A stretch of 24,327 nt of DNA. Origin: JBDTMC01 sp039934475. GTDB lineage: Bacteria; Acidobacteriota; Terriglobia; Bryobacterales; Bryobacteraceae. Below the pieces are notes generated by a model that made no database searches, was not told the DNA's origin, and saw only the letters and a program-made list of their open reading frames with translations. Shown here in pieces: positions 7,441-14,251 of this stretch. The stretch spans positions 1-24,327 of the forward strand of contig JBDTMC010000060.1 of NCBI GenBank assembly GCA_039934475.1, in the 5' to 3' direction. The stretch's first letter is position 1; each line of letters opens with the position of its first letter. A program made the position numbers and the translations under genes.

Positions 7441-7451
7441 CTTGGAACCAT
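7441..7451 (+). repeat. Outer inverted repeat, right arm
   Basis: CTTGGAACCAT pairs perfectly with 6863-6873. On the minus strand this arm would be the 5' end of the RNA. Confidence 0.75.
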
Positions 7452-7607
7452 AGCCATCATGCGCCGAAACCATTTTGTAGTCAAACAGAAACTTACCGTT
7501 CTAGCCTGCTTTCCTCAGGTTTTATCAACCCAAAGAATCAATAACTTACAATCTGACCCTGGAGGATATTTTGTGGATAAAACAGCACTGACTGAAAATG
7601 TTCGAAG
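7452..7607. other. AT-richer intergenic tract with an 8-bp inverted repeat
   Basis: This 156-bp stretch between the structured block and the stop of the Asp-box gene is clearly more AT-rich than its surroundings. It holds the candidate RNA promoter and an inverted repeat, GTTTTATC (7519-7526) with GATAAAAC (7576-7583). No gene is supported. Confidence 0.4.
7456..7484 (-). promoter_or_regulatory. Putative minus-strand promoter of the structured RNA
   Basis: On the minus strand TTGACT (complement of 7479-7484) and CATGAT (complement of 7456-7461) are separated by exactly 17 bp. A start site about 7 nt downstream would fall near 7449, inside the outer repeat. Confidence 0.4.
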
Positions 7608-8768
7608 CTATTTAGGGGGAAACAGTTTGAGGATCATCCCGGTATCGGTCGCTGCCCAGACGTGGTCGGGCGTGGGGGATGCCAGGAAAACCCGCCGCGC
7701 CGAGGCCCGATAGTCCACCGGCATCTCGGTCCACAGCACCCGATCTGCCTGGTCACTCTTTAGAATTCTAACTTTGCCCGGAATCGGGAGGGCGCTCGAT
7801 TTTCCCGGAGGCTCAAAGCCGGCCATGTAGGCCGACCCGTCGTTGCCAACCCAAACATCGGTAATCGCCCGGTTGTTGCGGCGGAAGACTGACTGGCTCT
7901 TACCGCCCACGTCCAGCCTCATAACCTCGGAGGGAAAATCGAAGCGGTCGCGAAACTCAAACAGCGCCAAACCGCCGCCGGGCCCGAAGCGGAGCCGTGT
8001 GATAGTACCGAAAAGAGAGGCCGCCGTGGGAGTCCAATGTTCTCCGCCGTCCTTGGTGTCAAGAAACAGGCTCGAAGCGGGCCATTCCGGGCGCCCCTGG
8101 AACGACTCGGGATCCAGCCACGCCGGCAGATTGCCATCCATCCCTCGTCGCTGCGGGCGAGACACGCCCACCAGCATTCCCGACTTAGGAGTGGCGAACG
8201 TCATCCACAGGTAAATGCTATTCTCCGGCTTCCCGGCCGGAACAGCGGCAGCCGGCACGGCCGTCCACGTCTTGCCGCCGTCGGAAGTCTCATATAGCGA
8301 CTTCTTTGTGCCGAACGCCCATCCGCGCTCGGGAGTCAGAAAATACACCCTGACAATGCTATCGGGAGTCTTCACCTTCCGCCAGCTCCGGCCCGATTCC
8401 AGCGTCTGATACAAACCGTCGCGCGTCACCATCCAACCGGTGCTGTCGTCGAGGAAGAACATGCTGGCTGGAATGGACTTCACCGGCTGAATCTCCCAGG
8501 TTTGTCCGCCGTTGCTGGTGATCACAATCACAGCTCTCGGTTTGCGGTCTTGACTGGTCAAATAGCCGCACGCGATGCCACGCCGTTCGGAGGGAAACTG
8601 AAAATCCGTAATGACCAGCGATTCCTTGTCCAGGTCATGTTCAAAAACGACACGCCAGCGCCCGCTGGTTTCCACCTTCGCCTGTGTAGGCGCCGGTGAG
8701 GCAGGTAAGGCGGTGCGCTGGCCCAACGCGGCAGACGCCAGCACAACCCACAAGGCGAGTAATCTCAT
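7608..8768 (-). CDS. Secreted Asp-box / YCF48-like beta-propeller protein
   Basis: A 386-aa exported protein. The N-terminus MRLLALWVVLASAALG is a signal peptide with likely cleavage before Gln-Arg. The mature part contains Asp-box-like repeats: SNGGQTW, LESGRSW, SDGGKTW and KDGGEHW, each followed by a strand, as in BNR and photosynthesis-stability factor YCF48-type propellers. Phrases such as FLDDSTGWMVT, FLTPERGWAFGT and FATPKSGMLVGV mark the blade pattern. No catalytic sialidase residues could be assigned, so a binding or structural role is more likely than an enzyme. I chose ATG 8768. A TTG at 8780 would overlap the stop of the GAF gene and suggests translational coupling. It lies upstream of the structured RNA on the same strand. 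Confidence 0.8.
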   Translation of the reverse strand: MRLLALWVVLASAALGQRTALPASPAPTQAKVETSGRWRVVFEHDLDKESLVITDFQFPSERRGIACGYLTSQDRKPRAVIVITSNGGQTWEIQPVKSIPASMFFLDDSTGWMVTRDGLYQTLESGRSWRKVKTPDSIVRVYFLTPERGWAFGTKKSLYETSDGGKTWTAVPAAAVPAGKPENSIYLWMTFATPKSGMLVGVSRPQRRGMDGNLPAWLDPESFQGRPEWPASSLFLDTKDGGEHWTPTAASLFGTITRLRFGPGGGLALFEFRDRFDFPSEVMRLDVGGKSQSVFRRNNRAITDVWVGNDGSAYMAGFEPPGKSSALPIPGKVRILKSDQADRVLWTEMPVDYRASARRVFLASPTPDHVWAATDTGMILKLFPPK

Positions 8769-8776
8769 GAGCGCTG

Positions 8777-9382
8777 TCAAACTCGCTTTTCTGGAGACTC
8801 CGCCGGGCCGCCCGAAAGCACCAGGCCGGCGTGATCCGCGTTTTCCACCGCGTCCGGAGCCATACGAGCCAGAACCAGCAGGCAGCCGATCTGCTCTCCC
8901 ACCGTCGTTAAAACTTCCATCTCGTTGCCATTGTGGGAATGTGGCGCACGATGCTGGACATTGATCACGCCCACCACGCGGTTGCGCGCTATCACTGGTG
9001 CCGAAAGAAAAGCTTCGTAGGTATCCTCCGGCAGATCTCGAAAGTACTTGAACCGGGGGTCCTGATACGCTTCTCGCGAAATGGCCAGCAAGCGACGTTC
9101 GCGCGCCACCCAGCCCGTCAGGCCCTCATTCATCTTCAAACGGACCTTGCCGATGGCCGAAGGATGCGGCGTGTTGGACGCGCACAGGACAAGCTCGCCG
9201 TGATCCATCAGGTAGATGAGGCAGGAATCGCATTCCATGAACTCGACGATCAGGCCAACAATCCCTTTCAGAACTTCCTGCAGGCTCATCTCGCGTACCA
9301 TGAAGCGGCTGATTCGCTGAAATAATGCGAGTTGCTGCTCGGTGCGCTGGAGTCGTGCTTCCAGATCCTTGGGCTTGGACAC
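8777..9382 (-). CDS. GAF domain protein
   Basis: A 201-aa soluble protein. Residues 1-25 form a short coiled coil (LEARLQRTEQQLALFQRISRF). A single GAF domain spans about 25-170, with MECDSCLIYL, GLTGWVARERR, YFRDLPEDTYEAFLSAPVI and VVGVINVQHR. The tail is short and disordered. No kinase, cyclase or DNA-binding domain is attached, so it is a stand-alone sensor or ligand-binding unit; the ligand is unknown. The start is GTG 9382, the furthest possible start in frame. No Shine-Dalgarno site is present and a -10-like GATAAT ends 7 nt upstream. The gene runs directly into the Asp-box gene (end 8777, next start 8768 or 8780). Confidence 0.85.
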   Translation of the reverse strand: MSKPKDLEARLQRTEQQLALFQRISRFMVREMSLQEVLKGIVGLIVEFMECDSCLIYLMDHGELVLCASNTPHPSAIGKVRLKMNEGLTGWVARERRLLAISREAYQDPRFKYFRDLPEDTYEAFLSAPVIARNRVVGVINVQHRAPHSHNGNEMEVLTTVGEQIGCLLVLARMAPDAVENADHAGLVLSGGPAESPEKRV

Positions 9383-9389
9383 GAACGTT

Positions 9390-9395
9390 ATTATC
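9390..9395 (-). promoter_or_regulatory. Start-proximal -10 box (GATAAT) of the GAF gene
   Basis: On the minus strand GATAAT (five of six consensus) ends 7 nt before GTG 9382. The predicted transcription start would lie at or next to the start codon. Confidence 0.4.
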
Positions 9396-9419
9396 CCAGA
9401 AACCGTTGCCGAAGTTTAA

Positions 9420-9433
9420 CCTCTCTGCAGAGG
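9420..9433. other. Short perfect hairpin/palindrome between divergent genes
   Basis: CCTCT, loop CTGC, AGAGG, with an inner 10-bp palindrome CTCTGCAGAG (9423-9432). It lies in the 156-bp gap between the divergent GAF and bactofilin genes and may be an operator. No known regulator site is recognised. Confidence 0.25.
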
Positions 9434-9455
9434 CTGGAAAGATGGCTTCCTCGGA

Positions 9456-9485
9456 TTGCCTTTTCAGGTCTTGGGCGGCTAGGAT
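9456..9485 (+). promoter_or_regulatory. Weak putative promoter of the bactofilin gene
   Basis: TTGCCT (9456-9461) and TAGGAT (9480-9485) are 18 bp apart, about 54 bp before the start codon. Both match the consensus in four of six positions. Confidence 0.25.
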
Positions 9486-9538
9486 AAGGTCAGTGTTTCA
9501 ATTAGGTACCGACGCAAGCAGTTAAGGAGGGCGAGCGC

Positions 9539-10081
9539 ATGTGGAACCGCAGAAAAGAAGAAGAGGCAGCACCGAAGCCCGCAGCAACGACGCCCACCTC
9601 GAATGAATTCAGCAGGGAGGGAATCCCAATGGCAACCATGACTACGCGTACGAGTGACGATAGCCACCGCGGTACAGCCGCCATTGGCAAGTCAGTCCTG
9701 ATTAAGGGTCAAGTCATCAGCCGTGAAGACCTTTATGTCGACGGCGAGGTGGACGGATCCATCGAGATGGAAGAGCACCGTCTCACCGTAGGCCCGAACG
9801 GGAAGGTGCACGCCGGCATCAAAGCACGCGAGGTTGTCGTCCTCGGCTCCGTGAACGGGAACGTCGAAACCTCAGACAAAATCGACATTCGCAAAGATGC
9901 GAAGCTGGTGGGCGACATCAGGACGGCGCGCATCGTGATTGAAGATGGAGCCTATTTCAAAGGCAGCATCGATATTGCCCGTCCCGAACCGCCCAAGCCC
10001 GCGAGACCGGCGGCATCGGCTGCGGCTGCGTCAGCCGCGCACACACCACTTCCGGCCGGAGCGCCGGACGGCAAGCGTTGA
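9539..10081 (+). CDS. Bactofilin family cytoskeletal protein
   Basis: A 180-aa protein of the bactofilin (DUF583) family, which polymerises without nucleotide into filaments that act as membrane-associated scaffolds for cell-wall or envelope machinery. The core beta-helix covers about 48-148, with strand-turn periodicity in SVLIKGQVISREDLYVDGEV, RLTVGPNGKVHAGIKAREVVVLGSV and DIRTARIVIEDGAYFKGSI. Both ends are disordered: a charged head (RRKEEEAAPKP) and an Ala/Pro-rich tail. ATG 9539 follows a perfect AAGGAGG (9524-9530) at 8 nt. An internal ATG at 9629 also has a strong site (GGGAGGG, 9615-9621) at 7 nt and would give a 150-aa form without the charged head. Confidence 0.92.
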   Translation: MWNRRKEEEAAPKPAATTPTSNEFSREGIPMATMTTRTSDDSHRGTAAIGKSVLIKGQVISREDLYVDGEVDGSIEMEEHRLTVGPNGKVHAGIKAREVVVLGSVNGNVETSDKIDIRKDAKLVGDIRTARIVIEDGAYFKGSIDIARPEPPKPARPAASAAAASAAHTPLPAGAPDGKR

Positions 10082-10088
10082 GGCGAAT

Positions 10089-10766
10089 TTGTTCTCCAAA
10101 CGCCTGCGGGACATGTTGGGTGGAAGCGTCCCCGGCGAACAGCGGCAGGACAAGCTGGGAAATCAGCCGCAGCAGCAGGAGCAACCGGAGGTGCGTTCCA
10201 GCCACGGGTTGGAGCAATTCTTTTCCGCACTGCGCGACACCGTAGGACTCTCCCTCCTCGATATGGGCGGTGCTAGCCAGGCCAATGTGAGCTTCATCAC
10301 CAGCCTCGGCCACCGCCTCTATTCCGAAGACTTTATCCGCAGCATGGAGCAGACTTTTGGTACGGCGGACTTTTACGCCAACCAGGGCGACCCCGCACGG
10401 GTGGATACTTTTCTCCAGCAGATGTTGACCTTTCCCGATGGGCACTTTGACGGTGCCCTCGTGTGGGATGCCTTCCAGTTCATGAGTCCCGCCCTGTTGC
10501 ACCCCACCATCGAGCAACTGAGCAGAATCCTCCGGCCGAACGCGTACCTGCTGGCGTACTTTCACGCCGACGAACGTGCAGCTACCGTGCCTTCCTTCTC
10601 CTACCGCATCACCGACGCCAAGACGCTGCTGCTATCGCGGCGCAGCCGTCGCGAGCCGGCGCAGTTCTTCAACAATCGCTCGGTGGAGAAACTGTTCAAG
10701 AACTTCCAATCGGTGAAGTTCTTCCTCACGCGGGATCAACTGCGCGAAGTCTTAGTGAAACGGTAG
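10089..10766 (+). CDS. Degenerate SAM-dependent methyltransferase-like protein
   Basis: A 225-aa protein with a class I methyltransferase outline: LSLLDMGGASQANVSFI (motif I region), FDGALVWDAFQFM (motif IV region) and LSRILRPNAYLLAYFH (motif VI-like). Motif I reads DMGGAS, close to the usual D/E-x-G-x-G-x-G but without its third glycine, so SAM binding is uncertain. The first 40 residues are basic and then Gln-rich. No in-frame ATG fits; TTG 10089 has GAGG (10080-10083) 5 nt upstream, and ATG 10113 is the alternative. It follows bactofilin by 7 bp, so the two are probably co-transcribed. Its 3' end overlaps the convergent glycosyltransferase gene by 31 bp. Confidence 0.7.
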   Translation: MFSKRLRDMLGGSVPGEQRQDKLGNQPQQQEQPEVRSSHGLEQFFSALRDTVGLSLLDMGGASQANVSFITSLGHRLYSEDFIRSMEQTFGTADFYANQGDPARVDTFLQQMLTFPDGHFDGALVWDAFQFMSPALLHPTIEQLSRILRPNAYLLAYFHADERAATVPSFSYRITDAKTLLLSRRSRREPAQFFNNRSVEKLFKNFQSVKFFLTRDQLREVLVKR

Positions 10767-11482
10767 CGGCCGGTCAGCTGATTCCAGCGAATTTGGAACG
10801 GTTCCAGGAACGCCGCCAATCCGCGAAATGTGCTCACTTTGGTGCCTTCCACGTCGTCCCAGCGCACGGGTACTTCCACAGCGTGAATGCCTAATTTTCG
10901 CGCCAGAAAGAGCAGTTCGACATCGAAGCCGAACCCGTCCAGAAGCTGCCGGCTGGCAATATCACGGGCAGCCTGTGCTTCAAAAAGCTTGAAACCGCAC
11001 TGCGTGTCGTGAAACGGAAGACGCGTCACAATCCGCATCATCAGGTTGAACAGACGGCCCGCGAATTCCCGCTGCCAGGGTTGATGAACTCCTACCAGCG
11101 AACGGTCCAGAGCGCGCGACCCGATGGCGATGCGGGCGCCAGTTCGAGTTGTGGCGTCCCACAGCTTCTGCAACTCTTCAATCGGTGTGGAAAGATCGGC
11201 GTCGGTAAAGAGAACCCACACGCCACGCGCCTCATTGAAGCCGTGCCGCACCGCATAGCCCTTCCCGCAATTGCCCGGGTTCTTCACCAGTCGAACCCGC
11301 GGGTCCCGGCGGACAAGATCTTCAACCAGGGCGGCAGTGCCATCGCGTGAACCGTCGTCGACAATCAGCAGTTCTATGAATTCAAATGACCGGGAATCGA
11401 TGTAGGCGACAAGGCGATCCAGACTGCCCGGCAAACGGCGTTCCTCGTTGTAGACGGGCACAACGATAGTGAGTGAGTGCAA
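10736..11482 (-). CDS. Family 2 glycosyltransferase, dolichyl/undecaprenyl-phosphate glucosyltransferase type
   Basis: A 248-aa GT-A enzyme. It begins almost at the nucleotide-binding strand (LTIVVPVYNEERRLPGSL) and shows LLIVDDGSRDGT, the metal-binding FTDADLSTPIEEL (DxD-like), GSRALDRSLV, and DTQCGFKLFEAQAA near the acceptor site. This set is typical of enzymes that load a sugar on a polyprenyl phosphate (Alg5-like). No C-terminal membrane helices are present. The start is decided by the sequence: an in-frame TGA stop lies two codons before TTG 11482, and no other start precedes the conserved strand. A TATAAT ends 6 nt before that TTG, so the mRNA may be leaderless. It could supply the donor for the GT39-type enzyme at 16105. 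Confidence 0.88.
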   Translation of the reverse strand: MHSLTIVVPVYNEERRLPGSLDRLVAYIDSRSFEFIELLIVDDGSRDGTAALVEDLVRRDPRVRLVKNPGNCGKGYAVRHGFNEARGVWVLFTDADLSTPIEELQKLWDATTRTGARIAIGSRALDRSLVGVHQPWQREFAGRLFNLMMRIVTRLPFHDTQCGFKLFEAQAARDIASRQLLDGFGFDVELLFLARKLGIHAVEVPVRWDDVEGTKVSTFRGLAAFLEPFQIRWNQLTGRYRFTKTSRS

Positions 11483-11488
11483 CTGTCA

Positions 11489-11496
11489 ATTATAAT
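11489..11496. promoter_or_regulatory. Shared palindromic -10 element of divergent genes
   Basis: ATTATAAT is a perfect palindrome. It gives TATAAT on the plus strand (11491-11496, toward lysS) and on the minus strand (11489-11494, toward the glycosyltransferase). The -35 regions are weak on both sides. Confidence 0.5.
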
Positions 11497-11518
11497 GAAG
11501 CTTTCCGGAGAGAATCTA

Positions 11519-13018
11519 TTGTCGTTAGAAGACGATCTACTTGCCCAACGCCACGCACGCGTTCGTGAGATTGAGGCGCTCGGGTTCAAACCCTACGGGC
11601 ACCGCTTCGAATTCACCCACCGCGTTCCAGAGATTCGCGCCCTGTTCAGTGAGAAAACGGGCGAAGAGTTGGAAGCCAACCGCGTGCCCGTGCGCATTGC
11701 CGGCCGCGTCGTCACCATGCGGCACATGGGCAAAGCCGGGTTTGCGCACCTCCAGCAGGATGGCGAAAAGCTGCAGGTGTACGTGCGCAAAGATGCCGTC
11801 CCGGAACCCGACTACAGCCTCTTCAAGCTGTTGGACGCCGGCGATATCGTTGGCTGCGACGGCTATCTGTTTCGCACCCGCACCAATGAGCTAAGCGTTC
11901 ACGTCGAGAAGATGTACTTCCTCGCCAAGACACTATTGTCTCTGCCGGAGAAGTGGCACGGCCTCGAGGATGTGGAAACCCGCTACCGCCAGCGCTACCT
12001 CGATCTCATCGCCAATCCCGAATCGCAGCGTGTGTTTGTAGCACGCGCGAAGCTGGTCGGATCGCTGCGGCGGCAGTTGGAAGAGCGCGGCTTCATTGAG
12101 GTGGAAACACCGATGATGCAACCCCTCTACGGCGGAGCCGCGGCGCGCCCGTTTGTGACGCATCACAATACGCTCGATATCGATCTATACCTGCGTATCG
12201 CTCCGGAACTGTATTTAAAGCGCCTTGTGGTGGGCGGCCTGGAGCGCGTCTTCGAGATCAACCGCAACTTCCGCAACGAAGGCGTCAGTACGCGCCACAA
12301 CCCTGAGTTCACCATGCTCGAGTTCTATCAGGCCTACACCGACTACCGCGGCCTGATGGATCTCACTGCGGAGTTGTTGCGGCAAGCCGCCATTGATGTC
12401 ACCGGCAGCGCCGTGATCGAATATCAAGGCACCCAGCTCGACTTCGGAAACGTGCGCCGTTTCAGCATGCGCGAAGCGGTGATCGCCTTCTGGCCCGAGG
12501 AAGCGAAGCCCACCATGGAGCAGGTCAAGGATCCGCAGTGGCTGCTTTCCCATTCGCGAAAAGCGACCGCCGGCGAGGCCCTCGCCGACATCTTCGAGCG
12601 CGTGGCCGAGGAGCATCTGGTCCAACCGACGATGATCTACGATTACCCGGTGGAGCTTTCGCCCCTTTCAAAGAACAAGCCTGATGAGCCGGAATTCGTC
12701 GAGCGTTTTGAAATCTACGCCGCGGGCATGGAACTCGGCAACGCCTATACCGAGTTGAATGATCCGCAGGAGCAGCGCCGGCGCTTTGAATTGCAACTCG
12801 CCATGCAGGAGCGCGGCGACGAAGAGGCGCACCAGATGGACGAAGATTACGTCCGTGCTCTCAGCTATGGCATGCCGCCAACCGCGGGAGAAGGCATCGG
12901 AATCGACCGTATGGTCATGCTCTTCACCAACTCGCGCTCTATTCGCGACGTGATTCTCTTCCCGCTGCTGCGCCCGGAAGGTCCCATCGGTCTGGCTGAC
13001 AGACTACGGCAGCTGTGA
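11519..13018 (+). CDS. lysS: Lysyl-tRNA synthetase, class II
   Basis: Charges tRNA-Lys with lysine in the cytoplasm. The N-terminal OB-fold (about 45-145, RVAGRVVTMR-like strand IAGRVVTMRHMGKAGFAHLQ) binds the anticodon. The class II core has motif 1 around RGFIEVETPMM, motif 2 at about 251 (FRNEGVSTRHNPEFTMLEFYQAY region) and motif 3 (GEGIGIDRMVML, about 457). Length is 499 aa, normal for the family. I chose TTG 11519 because GGAGAG (11507-11512) sits 6 nt before it and the TATAAT at 11491-11496 would place transcription start between box and codon. An ATG at 11495 and a GTG at 11477 are in frame but overlap the promoter. The stop overlaps the next gene by 4 bp. Confidence 0.96.
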   Translation: MSLEDDLLAQRHARVREIEALGFKPYGHRFEFTHRVPEIRALFSEKTGEELEANRVPVRIAGRVVTMRHMGKAGFAHLQQDGEKLQVYVRKDAVPEPDYSLFKLLDAGDIVGCDGYLFRTRTNELSVHVEKMYFLAKTLLSLPEKWHGLEDVETRYRQRYLDLIANPESQRVFVARAKLVGSLRRQLEERGFIEVETPMMQPLYGGAAARPFVTHHNTLDIDLYLRIAPELYLKRLVVGGLERVFEINRNFRNEGVSTRHNPEFTMLEFYQAYTDYRGLMDLTAELLRQAAIDVTGSAVIEYQGTQLDFGNVRRFSMREAVIAFWPEEAKPTMEQVKDPQWLLSHSRKATAGEALADIFERVAEEHLVQPTMIYDYPVELSPLSKNKPDEPEFVERFEIYAAGMELGNAYTELNDPQEQRRRFELQLAMQERGDEEAHQMDEDYVRALSYGMPPTAGEGIGIDRMVMLFTNSRSIRDVILFPLLRPEGPIGLADRLRQL

Positions 13019-14250
13019 ACAACCGCTTCGAATTCTTCATCGCGTCGCGCTACCTGCGTGCCAAGCGGAAGCAGGCTGTGATCTCGATCATCACAGTGAT
13101 CTCCATCATCGGCGTGGCCGCGGGTGTGATGGCGCTCATTATCGCCCTCGCCATCAACGCCGGCTTCCGCGGCACTCTCCAGCGCAACCTGCTCGGCGCC
13201 ACCGCGCATATCAGCGTCCTCGAAAAGGAACCGGCTAACGGGATTGAGAACTGGCGCGATTTGGGCCAGAAATTGAAGACCTTGCCGCACGTCACCAGCG
13301 CCACACCCGCGCTCTACGGACAAGTCTTCCTCGCCGGTCCGCTGCTCTCCTCCGGCGCTTTTCTCAAAGGCATCGACATGACTTCCGCTGCGTCCACCGA
13401 AGATCTTCGCCGCAATATCAAGCAGGGTTCGCTCGACGCCGTGCAAAAGCCGGGCCTGTTACCCGGGTTGATTGTCGGGTCGCGCCTCGCGCAGCAGACG
13501 GGACTGGTGCTGAATCAGGTGGTCAATGTGATCAGCCCGCAGGGCGAGATGACGCCGTTCGGTCCGCGCCCCAGCTATTTCCGCTTTCGCGTCGCCGGAA
13601 TGTTCGAATCGGGTTTCTACGATCTGGACAACGCGTGGGCGTTTACTTCTCTCGCCGCCGTTCAGAAAGTGCTCGCCGTAGGCGACGTCGTAAATTCTGT
13701 AGAGATCAAGCTGGACGACATTTACACGGCGCCGCAAGTGGCCATGGCAGCGGAGAAGATCGCCGGCCCCAAACTGGTGGCCACGCCGTGGATGGAACAG
13801 AACAAGCAGCTACTCAACGCCCTCCGCATGGAGCGTGTTGTCACCGTCATCACCATCGGCCTCATCCAACTTGTCGGCGCGCTCAACATCCTCATCACGC
13901 TCATCATGATGGTGATGGAGAAACATCGCGATATCGCTATTCTCATGTCGATGGGCGCGCGAAAGTCGCAGATCCGCAACATTTTCGTCGCGCAAGGCGT
14001 CCTCATCGGAGTCGTCGGCACAGCCATTGGCCTTGTCGCCGGCTACGGCTTGAGCTTTCTCGCTGACCGCTATCAATGGATTCGCCTCGATGAACAGGTT
14101 TATTCCCTCAGCTTCGTGCCGTTTGAGCCCCACCTGCTGGACGGCCTTTGGGTGGCTGCGGCGGCCATCCTGGTAAGCTTCGTAGCGACCTTGTACCCGG
14201 CGCGCACGGCTTCCCGGATCGCTCCGGCCGAGTCCCTTCGATACGAATAA
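13015..14250 (+). CDS. FtsX/LolC-LolE type ABC permease (lipoprotein-releasing system)
   Basis: A 411-aa inner-membrane protein. It has one N-terminal membrane helix (about 20-48), a large periplasmic MacB-like domain (about 50-265) and three C-terminal helices (about 274-300, 325-350, 378-400). The opening FEFFIASRYLRAKRKQ and the end TLYPARTASRIAPAESLRYE are characteristic of LolC/LolE, which extract lipoproteins from the inner membrane with the ATPase LolD. No LolD gene is adjacent; the only ABC ATPase in the window is of the polysaccharide-export type. The start GTG 13015 overlaps the lysS stop (GTGA), so translation is probably coupled. One permease gene is seen, so it may act as a homodimer. 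Confidence 0.9.
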   Translation: MNNRFEFFIASRYLRAKRKQAVISIITVISIIGVAAGVMALIIALAINAGFRGTLQRNLLGATAHISVLEKEPANGIENWRDLGQKLKTLPHVTSATPALYGQVFLAGPLLSSGAFLKGIDMTSAASTEDLRRNIKQGSLDAVQKPGLLPGLIVGSRLAQQTGLVLNQVVNVISPQGEMTPFGPRPSYFRFRVAGMFESGFYDLDNAWAFTSLAAVQKVLAVGDVVNSVEIKLDDIYTAPQVAMAAEKIAGPKLVATPWMEQNKQLLNALRMERVVTVITIGLIQLVGALNILITLIMMVMEKHRDIAILMSMGARKSQIRNIFVAQGVLIGVVGTAIGLVAGYGLSFLADRYQWIRLDEQVYSLSFVPFEPHLLDGLWVAAAAILVSFVATLYPARTASRIAPAESLRYE

Positions 14251-14251
14251 C

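Larger units (their letters stand above)
6863..7451 (-). ncRNA. Candidate large structured non-coding RNA (or mobile-element/intron derivative), about 590 nt
   Basis: No credible protein gene lies here, but the sequence is full of short hairpins and the whole block is closed by an 11-bp perfect inverted repeat. Hairpins (plus coordinates): 6992-7006 (6 bp), 7014-7028 (6 bp), 7072-7083, 7095-7133 (GGGTCAACG paired with CGTT and GACCC, 4-nt bulge), 7177-7186, 7272-7283, 7299-7312, 7330-7342, 7357-7388 (7-bp base), 7400-7412 and 7420-7439. On the minus strand four loops are GNRA: GTAA (7076-7079), GAAA (7180-7183), GAAA (7276-7279) and GCAA (7304-7307). Helices 7299-7312 and 7420-7439 each contain a G-U pair only on the minus strand; on the plus strand the same position is an A-C mismatch. 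A promoter-like pair lies just upstream. It matches no RNA class that I can recognise; a group II intron domain V could not be confirmed. Confidence 0.5.

Noticed and set aside
6907..7713. Open frame of 268 codons on the plus strand across the intergenic block
   Set aside because: It is Pro/Arg/Ser/Leu-rich with no domain, has no ribosome site, runs 106 bp into the opposing Asp-box gene, and follows the complement of the hairpins. The segment GGYFVDKTALTENVRSYLGG faintly recalls the start of AAA-ATPase-like proteins, but it is too short to support a remnant.
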